From Sipunculus nudus (taxonomy: Eukaryota; Annelida; Sipuncula; Golfingiida; Sipunculidae): a DNA stretch of 64,000 nucleotides. Positions 37,001 to 49,000 of this stretch are shown piece by piece (position 1 is the stretch's first letter; each line of letters begins with the position of its first letter). Below the pieces are notes generated by a model. It worked only from the letters and a program-made list of their open reading frames with translations. It searched no databases and was not told where the DNA came from. The stretch covers positions 22,109,867-22,173,866 of the forward strand of contig CM049308.1 of NCBI GenBank assembly GCA_026874595.1, read 5' to 3'. The translations under genes were made by a program, and so were the position numbers.

Positions 37001-40000
37001 AATCCAATAAATTTTGTTCTCAGACTTTTGAAGAAGTGCAAATTTTGGGATATTGGGGGTGGGGATGGGAGGGGAAACATATTTGGTTTTTGCCACTGCA
37101 ACTCATAGTAGTTGGTTGTTACCTTCCATTCTCCCAAATAAAAAACTGCATAAATAAACCCCAGTCCCCAGTTTTATGTGGTAGTAAAGTGTGCTTGCTT
37201 TGATGTCTTTGCAGCCATACCTATAGCAGATCCAAAGACTGAGCCCCAGATCTACTTCTTTGATGTGGTTGGTCAGGCAAATACAATCTTCCATCTGTTT
37301 GAGAAGCAGTTCAGTGATCAGCTTATTCCTCTGATCAGGTTAGTATTAGGTAGTTGTTAATTTTACTGACAGGGGTTACCCTGGTAATGCCTCATCCTGT
37401 GTATAAAATGAATAAGGTAGAAATCCTCTTACCTGATTTCTGGAGAACTCCTCCGTAACCGCTGGGCGGAATTTTACGAAACCCGGGATTATGTTCGGGT
37501 CACATGTGAACTGCTGCGCCCCGATTTTGTTTTGACCTCTGACCTTTCCTCTGCCCTCTGCGTCCGTTTGTGCGTCTGTTTCCACACATAAACCCACATA
37601 TCTCGGGAACCGTTTGACGGATCAGGAAAATTTTTTTGCACAAATGTAGCCCTTGGAGAGCTTTATAACATCAAAAAAAATGGTGGCGCCACCTGCAACC
37701 ATGTTTGCACAGTGTCCATCTGTTCGTCTGCCTTAGGTTAAAATCACTCATATCTCTGCAGTGACTTGACAAATTCATCTGAAATTTGGCATGCGTATAC
37801 ATCCTGGATGGCTTTTCTGATTTTGTGACAGGTGGCGCCACCTACATTCACGTTTACGCTGCAGACATCCAAGCTCATATCTCAGGAACCGTTTGACCGA
37901 TCAGGAAATTTTTTTTGCACAAATGTAGCCCTTGGAGAGCTTTATAACATACACAAAAAATGGTGGCGCCACCTGCAACCATGTTTGCACAGTGTCCATC
38001 TGTTCGTCTGCCTTGGGTTAAAATCACTCATATCTCTGCAGTGACTTGACTAATTCACCTGAAATTTGGCATGCGTATACATCCTGGATAGCTTTTCTGA
38101 TTTTATGACAGGTGGCGCCACCTACATTCACGTTTACGCTGCAGACATCCAAGCTCATATCTCGGGAACCGTTTGACCGATCAGGAAAATTTTTTTGCAC
38201 AAATGTAGCCCTTGGAGAGCTTTATAACATACACAAAAAATGGTGGCGCCACCTGCAACCATGTTTGCACAGTGTCCATCTGTTTGTCTGCCTTGGGTTA
38301 AAATCACTCATATCTCTGCAGTGACTTGACTAATTCACCTGAAATTCGGCATGCGTATACATCCTGGATAGCTTTTCTGATTTTATGACAGGTGGCGCCA
38401 CCTACATTCACGTTTACGCTGCAGACATCCAAGCTCAAGCTCGGGAACCGTTTGACCGATCAGGAAAATTTTTTTGCACAAATGTAGCCCTTGGAGAGCT
38501 TTATAACATACGCAAAACTGGTGGTGCCACCTGCAGCCATTTTTGCACAGCTCCTGTCTGTTTGTCTGCCATGGGATAAAATCACTCATATCTCGGCAGT
38601 GGTTTGACATATCTGGCTAAAATTTTGCAGGTTTATACATCCCCGACAGCTCTCTTGATTTTATGACTGGTGGAGCCACCTGCATTCTAGTTTATGCAGC
38701 AGACTTCCAAGCTCATATCTTGGGAACCGTTTGACGGATTGGGCCAAAGTTTTGCATGTGTATAGTTCTCACATAGCTCTTTATCATATGCAAAACTGGT
38801 GCCGTCACCTGCAACCATTTTTGCTCAGTGTCCATCTGATTGTCTGCCACGGGCTAAAATCACTCATGTACATGTAGTGGTTTGAATTATCTGCCTTAAA
38901 TTTTGCATATGTATACAACTGGGACGGCCCTCTGGATTTTGTGGTGGGGGGGGGGGGGGGGTGGCAACCTTCATACACAATTTGGCTGCAGACATCCATG
39001 CTAATATGCAACACTTCACTCTATTTCCCCTTGCCACTTAATCCATGCCTCACTTCACCCGTTCCACTCTGATTTAGGCGGATACACGTAGTCGCAACTA
39101 CCCGTATTCTAGTTTATATTTTCATTCACAATATGAAGTACAAGTATTGTCGAAAGTGATGTGTGTGCTAGATTTTTTAAAAATTGCATTTTGACTTGTT
39201 CCTCTTTGCAACATACATCACAGAAATTGCTCAAAACTTGGTGTAAATGGTTACATCTCTCGTTAAATATTCACCATTGAGAGATGGTGGGTTAGTTTTA
39301 GCACAGAAGGAGGACCAATAACAAAGTTCTGATTTACTGTATAGCATGTTACAGCGTATTTTCACATATTTCTATCCAGGAGAGTATTTAAATATGTTCA
39401 TTTTCTTCACAGCTCTTCAAATAGGTATTCAGATTGTGTGCAGAAGAAGAAAGAAATAATGGAATCCATGGAGGGTAAATTAGATACTGGATTGGACAAG
39501 TGAGGTTTTTTTCCAGCTGTTATATTCCAAACAAAAAATAAAGTATAATCTGTAATAAAAAGGGTATACATGTAAATGCTGTTGCGTGTCTCTGTCACTT
39601 TAAAATTTGCTAAATGAGAAATGGTCAAGGTCACTATGTCAGTGATGAGAGAGAAAATGTGTGGAAACAGCATGCTTCTGTAGTTTCATACCCAGTAAGA
39701 CTAAATAAAATGCCTGATACTTTATATCATTTTATAGTAAAATAAATGAGAAATTGCTCATTGTATCCCCAGACAAAGTTGGGATACTATGGTTTCATGA
39801 CGGTCCCGCCACCGCCACCAAATAAGAAGAAAAATCTTGTGAGCGGGATAACTCAAAAAATATATCACTGATCTTTTTCAAACTTTACATTTGTAAAGAT
39901 AGTTCTAGGTAAGAGGACGAAACCTATTTAAAACGGGGTCATGAACTTTGCTAGGAGGGTGACTTTGACCTTAGATAGGTCCATTTTGCTGAAAATAACA

Positions 40001-43000
40001 TAAATGCTTAAATATCTCAAGAAAGCTTGCATGGACTGGTCAAAAAATCAAGGTGACTGAAAATTGTGGATAGCCTTGTGATACTGTAGTTGCCTTCTTA
40101 TTAGGGACCCGCTTGAAAAGCGGGTGCCCTATAGTAATCGACCTGTCTGTCTGTCCGTCCGTCTGTCAGTCCATCCATCCACAAATTCTTTTCCGGATGA
40201 TAACTCTAGTTAGGATTGAAGGATTTGAGTTCAAACCTGAAATATGTATTAACCCTCAATTATGGAAGATCCCTATCAATTTTGGGGTCCAGAGGTCAAA
40301 GGTCAAAAAAGTTATTAACAGTTTGGTGTTGAATTTTAGGTCCCTCTTTCAGCAGGGCAGAAATCATAATTGTAACCATAATTGTTTGTTCCACCTTAAC
40401 AGTAGGACAGGTCCTCATGTCAACAGCAACGAGATATGATATATGGTCATAGTCCGCCATTTTTCTGTACGTTATGCGGTAAAAACCATTACTAAATACC
40501 TAGTAAGGTTGCGCTCTCTTAGCAAATATGCATGCAAAAAGACACCCATTGTTAACACAATAACTCATAAAAAGTATTTCATATAAGGTCGCCAGACTCA
40601 TGGCAGTGATGGACCTTTTGATGGGCTACATCCTGTTTGAAGATGGGTGACCTTGATGGATTTTCAAGGTCACAGACGTGATAATGCTAAAATGATGTTG
40701 ACCAAATAGCTTGCAAACAATTTGACTACCGTAAAATCTCCACTTAAAACCGCGGTTTAATCAAGAAATTCAAAATCTTGAAATCGGGTTGATTTCCTGA
40801 AAGCACTGTGCGGTTTATACTAGAAGGGTTTCCTGAATATCTTCCTGACAGACATCGTTTTCGGGCCGGCGAGTGGGCGATAATATCGCAACTTTCGAAG
40901 GCCGTTCTTAGCAGCAGTCTCGCATGCATGGCAGCCGTGTGTTAATGTGTTATTTACGATTATTTGTTATTTATAGATTAAATATTGCTGATTAGTTTTC
41001 GTGTAATATATATAACTTGTTATAAAATCTTGGTAATTGTCACCAAATAATACGTTTACAACAACCCTGCTGTAACACACAGCGGCCCACTTCGTTGGGC
41101 ATGGTCAAGCAAAATTGAAATAAAAGCCTACTTTAAACCAATTTGCGGCATTATTTAGCAATGATTATTTGTTTCAAACGTAAAATGAATAAAAGGCTGA
41201 CATCGTAAAGAGTCACACAATGGCAGACGATCGTTTTAAAATCAAGTTTGAGTGCCGCCATGTGCTGAAACGCCCTGGTATTCTGCCAAGAATATTTTGA
41301 ACGGCTGTACGCTGTGGGTGGTAAACAGAACAGCCACCTATTTCGTCCCATCGTGCCTTGCGCGAACACTGCCTTGACAAAATGGCTCCCCACACGGAAA
41401 CTTTCTTCAGGAAAAAACTTGCTTACCCGGACTGGCCACTTTAATTTTACCTTAAAATCACTCGTCTTCAAGCGTCATGTTTCCTATACGTGCGTATCTC
41501 GACAAGGTAACTTCAGTTACTTTGATATTTAGTTAAGTAGACCAGCGATGTTTTCAAACGCACCAGCAAATTGTGACATGGAGCGATGTCAACGTACGAT
41601 GTGACGATGATAATACCGAAGTAACCGGTATGAAAATGATTTGAATCTTCCGAGTAATTCCAGAAAATGGAATTTTAATCAAAAATTAAGATTTCAAAAT
41701 ATTACTTTTAGAATTAAAATATACAGTGACTTGAAATGGATCAGCAGAATATTTTTTTCCAAAATATAATGACAAATCGGTAGTAAACAAGAATACGGCA
41801 CGGAATATAAAATCTGTATAAACAGGCAGAGGTTCATCGTCCCTTACGTCTTCCCAAACTTCATGCTTGAGTGACCCTGCAAAAAAAGTGTTATGATGTG
41901 TTTAAATAATATGCCCAAGGAATTTAATGTGGACAGGAATGGCTGAGTCGCAACCTACGCCTGTTTATTTCTAGATGATAGCTTGATTGTGTCTTTTGTC
42001 AAATCATTCCGTAGCAAAAGTTGGTGCGGTTTTAAAGGGGGGTTCTTAGTATTTGAGCCTCTTGCGGTGTCTCACCTGGAATTTCGGCGAAGTCTGGGTG
42101 CGGTTTTAATCGGAAGTGCGGTTTTAAGTGGAGATTTTACGGTAACACTCACTGAACTTGCACCAGTAATGTTTGTTATGAAGGGCTACGTCAAGTTCAA
42201 AGCTGGATGACCTTGACAGAGGCAATAATTCTCAAATAATGTTAATGCAATAACTGGCAAAGAATTTGATGAACAATCAAATTCGTTTCTGCATAATAGC
42301 TCCCCTAACATATGATGGATAGGATTCAAACATAATATGTATCACCCATGGCCTAAGGGAGAAACTTATTTATATTTGGGTCAGAAGGAAAAAAAAGGTA
42401 ATGGTGGCGTCTCCTCCAGCAGGCCAGAAATGGTTGAATCTTTTTCGAGTCACTCGTGTACAGAGGCATTACATTTTCATAGCATATTTTGTACAGACAA
42501 TTTGAAGATTCCCCAAAAAAGGATACACTGGTCCAACGCACCACAGTGGCTCTCATTTAGACCAATTTTGGAAAAATCTATCTCCACTTCTTCACATGTC
42601 AAGGAATTTGGACCTATTATAGTGACCATCAACAAATTTACATTGATTTTCATATGTAGCCATTCTACACAACACAGCGCATCAGTAGACCCAAGCCCAA
42701 GAACAGCTGAATCTCAGTTCAAGAGAATGACCATTTTATCACTACTAACCAGCAGCTGACTCTCTCTGATACTACAAGGTTCATGTACAGACTCAAGCCT
42801 CACATATAATAAGGCCAATTCAACATACAAATACTGGAAAAATATGTGACACAGCCCAGCCAAGACTTCAACCAAGAATAATTGGCATGGGTAATACACA
42901 AATACAGAAACTAAAAATGCATGCAGTTCTTTTATATCATTATTTTGATAGCTTTGAACATTATCACTTTACCATATCTTTTCTTCCAGTTTATACATGT

Positions 43001-46000
43001 CAGCTGTTCTTTACAGGTTCTTTAATTTTTAATTATCACCCTATCAGCCCATGCTACCAAAGTACACCAAATTCACAGTAATTCAAGTTAAAATGACTGC
43101 ATCTTCTGCGGGGCCCTTCCTGACCTGTCAGTTTTCTAGTTTGCGGTGGTTTCAATAGTGGTATCGTTTTGCTTTGATGCAAAAACTGTGACCTTTTGCA
43201 TTTTTTCCAGCCGCCCAGCATGGCTGGAAAGTATCTATGCATGCCCTGCTGGAATATTTAAAAATATTTAAGCATGTACGTTTTTCTCGCAGTGATTCAC
43301 CTGTATTTCAACTAGTGACCCTTATTGGATTCATTTGAAGTGTATGTGTGCAAAGCTATATGACATCCAGTGGCACTTAAAATGAATATTTAATAGTAGG
43401 TACTCTTTCACATTGTGCCGTATTTAGTTATTATTAATGAATAAAATTTGCAACCTAAGTAATGAATGTAGCTGCTAGGGTAGCGCCACCTTGTATCTGT
43501 ATACAGGACTAATGCTGATGTCACAACCAAAATCCAATGACATGCCAAACTATGTTTGATAACCTTAATACTGCCCTTATCAAGACAGTTTCCCTAAACT
43601 TATAACATGGTTGTGTCGTCACAGGTTGGTTTCTCACACCTTTACTGAGATGTAACAGTGTTTTGATTGAGACTTGGCCCTGAACTAATTACAGCCAGCG
43701 TGGTCATGCAATGCTTCCTGCACGCATCAGCTCAGCCGTCCGTGGCCGTTCAAACATGCGATATTCGGACAGAGAAATAGTGCATATATAATAGATAAAA
43801 GTGAAATCAGCGGTTGATGAAATAATTAGGTCACTACATTTTTAAAGTTTGATATTTGATAAGTAAATTATACTACCGGTACTACACTACTGACAGTGTG
43901 CGAAAAAGGAACCCTGTAAAAGTTTTAAAAATAAAAAAAATGCGAAAATTCAGCCCCACCGATATAAAGGCAACCACATTATGCTGGAAACTGGTGGCGC
44001 CACCTGTTATCCTTTTCTTGTTTTTACGCCTTTTAAAACCCCCATAATTGCCACTTGACAGTACTGTGAGCATTATTAGTCAAAAACTAATGGACAGTTT
44101 TCTTTCATATTATGAACATGTAGAGAGATGGGTTATGGGATGAGGTCTATTTAAATTTTGGTCATGACCTTTACCATGAGAGTGGCCTTGACCTTTAATA
44201 TTTCCATATTTGGTGAAAATCACACACCTTTAATGATATCTCCAGTGTTGATAGCCATATGGATTTCAAACGTGACTTAAGTATGGCCCACCACTAAAGT
44301 AAGAACCCTATAGGTTCTAGGGTCATGAGGTCAAAGGTCAAGGTCACTGGACTCACATCTTTAAAGATATTGTGTATGCAAACTTTTCATCCCAGATCTT
44401 CCACCTTGAACATAAAGTTCACTTGCCAATAGTGGATGATCTATATCAATTTTGGGGTCACAAGGTCAAAGGTCAAGGCCACAGAAGCTATCTGTCAAAA
44501 AATTAGTTTTCGGATGATAATTCCAGCTTTTTTTTTAATGTATGGATTTCAAACTTGACTTATATATGTTCCATTAAAAAAGCAAGATCTCAATTGATAT
44601 TAGGGTCACGAGGTCAAAGGTCAGGGTCACAGAACACAACTTTAAAAAGATTGTTGATGCATGTTCAGCAAAACTTTTCACAGGAACAGGAACCATCTGT
44701 CCTAAAATTAGGTTCCAGGATGATAATTGCAACTTGGATTGCTATATGGATTTCAAACTTGACTTATATATGGCCCATCAATAAAACAAGACCTTTATTG
44801 ATTTTGAGGTCATGAGGTCAAAGGTCAAGGTCACAGGACACACATCTTTGAAAAGATTGTGGATGCATTTTCAGCCAAACTTTTCATTTCAGACCTTTTA
44901 TCTTGAAGATATAGTTCACCTGTCAATAGAGGAAGACCCCTATCAATATTTAGGTCACAAGGTCAAAGGTGAAGGTCACATGAGCCATCTGTCCAAAAAT
45001 TCATTTCTTGATGATTACTCCAGCTTGGAATGATATACGTGTATCAAAACTGACTTATATATGGCCCATCAAGAAAACAGGATTCCTATTGATTTTGAGG
45101 TCATAAGGTCAAAGGTCAAGGTCACATGACAAACATCTTTGAAAAGATTATGAGTGCATTTTCAGCCAAACTTTTCATCTCAGACCATTTATCTTGCACA
45201 TATAGTTCACCTGCCAATAGAGGAAGACCACTATTCATTTTTAGGTCACAAGGTCAAAGGTGAAGGTCACAGGAGCCATCTGTCCGAAAAATTCATTTCC
45301 TGATGATAACTCCAGCTTGGAATTGCTATATGGGTTTCCAACTTGACTTCTATATATCCATCCATCTTGGAAAGTTTTCTCATAAACCATACAGGTGGCG
45401 CCATAGTGCAACCTACCTACTTGTTTCTATAAAATAAATAAATGCTCTTTTCTCAAGAGAGATTCAACGTATTTGGTGGAAAATATTGTTTCTCAAGTTG
45501 ATAGATGGAAGAAACCATAGTCCCTTGCTAAGTGTCACTATATGCTGCTATAGATGGGGGCCTTTTCTTAAGGGGGGGGGGGGGGGTAATTGTCTGGGGA
45601 TACTATGGCACCTGCGTTTTACATTTGAAAAAGGTCATATGAGGTGCACATATTGTTAAAATTAAAATCTCTTAATGAGCAACCAGAACCTTTTTAGTTA
45701 TATTAGATTTGATAGAGAATATTATGACAATTCAAATATACATTTATAAAAATAAGGTTCAGTATGGAATCTTAATGATAACTTAGGAAGAGATATAAAA
45801 ATAAGATGGAAGAAAGACATTAAGATGTATCTGACCTGTTGTAATGTATAATAAATATGTCACTTTTTATGAGTTGAATGTTACAGGGTTAATAAAGGTC
45901 AATTTCATTCACAGGACTATGATTGCCATTATTGGATGGGTCAAACATATGCTACAAACAGAGCAGAAAAAATCAGACTTCAAACCCGAGTCTGATGGCA

Positions 46001-49000
46001 AACAAATGCAGATGTTCTCCCCAGTGAGTGTATTACATTTATTTTTTAAAAACATTTTACTCACCCTTAATGCTTTAACAGTTCCACAGATACATTGCAA
46101 TACAAAGTCAAGTATGTTACATTTATTTTTTTCAAAACATTTTACTCATGTGTAATGCTCTAACAATTCCACAGATACATTGCAATACAAAGTCAAGTAA
46201 GGTATTAGTTTCATCAGATGTTCCTATGTCAATCTATTGGCAATATATAACTATCCAAAAGGATCCTTCCACATTTGACAACATTCAGTAATCAAGCATG
46301 TGCACAGTGAATATCATAGCCATGAATCAGTTAGTCAACATCTGATTGGCTAACCAGTGCCTGATCAAACCAATTGAAGGGGTTGTTTTGTTATTCATAA
46401 TTCATGAAGTATGGAGGCAATGGCATTGTTACTTTATTACAGAAAAGCAGGGACCTGGAATCTGAAGTCTTATACTACTTGTATCATTATGTAACATATC
46501 CTGAATCCTATAGTGAGTGAAGTATCATGTGTTATGGACTTAAATACAACAGTATTAGGGACTTATATATATTAAACACAATATAATCTTGCATGTTACT
46601 GTATGGGGATATGGACACTTGTATGACAGTTCTGGCTGGAATAAACGAGATGTATAATAGGAATATACAGTGGAACTACTCTTAGCATAAACTGGCACCT
46701 CTATATAGTAGGCAGTTTTATACAGTCCCATTTTTCTCCATCTCATTATTGTATCTGCCAAATCAGAGTTTTGTGGACACTATATTTTTAGCCCACTGCC
46801 GCCGCTGCATAGGTCTCAAGAGAAATCATCCGTAACCACTGGATGGAATTTTATGAAACTTAGAATTACGATAGGGTCACATTGTGAACTGCTGGCCCCT
46901 CATTTTTGGTTGACCCCTTACCTTTCCTCTCTGCAGAGAGTCCATATGTGCGTCTGTTTTCACAGATAAACCCACATATCTTGGGACTCTTTTGACCAAT
47001 CCTGCTGATATTTTGCATGAGTGTAGTTCTTGGATGGCTTAATGTCATACACAAAACTGGTGACACCATCTACAACCATTTTTACAGAGCGTCCATCTGT
47101 TTGTCTGCCTTGGATTAAAATCACTCATTTCTCGGCGTTGGTTTGACTTATCTGCCTGAAATTTTGCATGTGTATACATCTCTGATAGATTTCTTGTTTA
47201 TATGACAGGTGGCACCACCTACAATCACATTTACGCTGTAGACATCCATGCCAATATCTTAGGACTGGTTTGAAATATCGACCTGAAAATTTGCATGTAT
47301 ATAGATCTTACATAGCTGTTTATCATACACAATACTGGTTGCGCCTCCTGCAACTATTTTTGCATGTTGTCCATCTGTTTGTCTGCCTAGTGTATATATC
47401 ACTCATATCTCAGCAGTGGTTTGACTTATTCACCTGAAATTATGCATGTTTATACATCTTGGATAGATTTTTCATTGTGTTGGCACCGCCTATTAACACA
47501 TTTAAACGGCAGACATCCATGCTAATTTCTCAGAACTGGTTTGACATATCAGCCTTAAATTTTGGATGATTATATATATTACATAACTCTACAGCTAATA
47601 AAAATTTGGTGGCCCAATCTATGACCATTTTTGCGTAGTGTCCATTTGCCTAGTGAAAAAATTACTCCTCTCAGCAGTGGTTTGACTTGTTCACCTGAAA
47701 TTTTGCATGTGTATACATCTTGGATAGCTTTCTCATTCAAATGACAGGTGGTGCCATGTGCAATCATGTTTAAGTGGCGGACATCCATGCTAATATGCAA
47801 CACATCTCACTCTATTTCCCCTTACCACTCAATTAATGCCTCATTTCACCTGGACCACTCTGATTTTGGCAAATACAAGTAGTTGCTTGTCGGCTACCTG
47901 TATTCTAGTTGATTTTGTGTTCATCAGAGCCATGTAGTAGGCACTTCTGTTTAGTGGGCAGTTTGGCATAATTCAAAGTGTTCCCACATTATCAAGATTT
48001 CAGTGTACTATAAATTATAATAAAACACTTGTCAATAAACCAAACAGAACATTTTTGTGAATGACTGAGAGATCTGATTTTTACAGACCTTACAGTTATT
48101 GATTATAATTAGTATAGCGGAAGGATGAATTAATTTTGATGATTTCTGTATGTTAATTTCAGGTATGTGGAAAAGTGGTGCAGTTCATTACTGAAGAAGT
48201 GGACACAATTAGATTTGGTCTAGATGGGAAGAATGTAGATGCAGTGCTTTCAGAGCTGGGCATAAGATTCCATCGGGCTATATATGATCACCTACAACAA
48301 TTCCAGTACTCAACTATGGGTAAGATTTTTGCTTAATTTTTTGGTGATACTAGTTCCTAGCAAACAAATCATGATAATCAGTTTCATGTATCTGCATTTA
48401 ACCATAACAGTTTTAGATATGTAAGAGCCCTTCAAGGTAATTTTGTCATTTTGTACCTGTGAATATAAATTTACAGAATATATTTCATTTACTCAGAATG
48501 CTTGAAAATGTTTGTGTTATGAGCAGTGTATAGTACAAGCAAATAGCTAAAGGAGAACATTCTTAAAGTAACCCCAAAAAAACATTATACTAATGGTACA
48601 CAAATAATAAATGTTCCAATTTGTGATCACATTTCAAGCCATTAATTCTCTGTGTAACAAAATACACCCTTCTTGTTTCAAGACTTACCCTAAGTTATAC
48701 ATCTGCTTTTCCACTGTAACAATGTCTTTTTCATTTATTTTTAGGTGGTATGCTGGCTATTTGTGATGTAAATGAATACAGAAAGTGTGTGAAGGAATTT
48801 GGGATTCCTTTGGTCATGCAGTTGTTTGAGACGCTACATGCCCTCTGTAACCTGCTGGTGGTAGTCCCAGAGAACCTGAAACAAGTTTGCACAGGAGAGC
48901 GTCTAGTAAGTATGGCTTAAATCCTAAATGTATATTTCAGATGTATGATAAATTTAATTAAATAGAAGGTATAAAATTATAAACTGATGCCAAAAATGTA

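Larger units (their letters stand above)
39763..45603. repeat. Repeat-packed block of intron 15 bounded by GTATCCCCAGACAA ends
   Basis: GTATCCCCAGACAA at 39763-39776 is mirrored by TTGTCTGGGGATAC at 45590-45603. Both ends also carry GGGATACTATGG in the same orientation. Whether this is one large element with nested insertions or two separate end fragments cannot be settled here. Inside lie a hairpin at 40103, the TIR element at 40729-42142 and the AGGTCA array at 44.16-45.33 kb. No transposase frame is present. Confidence 0.5.

Noticed and set aside
37832..38610. Near-identical 70-codon frames starting MAPPTFTFTLQ
   Set aside because: They are the same about 280-bp tandem unit translated in each copy, within EXOC5 intron 14.
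40744..41471. Short minus-strand frames inside the 1.4-kb TIR element as a transposase
   Set aside because: At most about 106 codons, no DDE or DNA-binding motif visible.
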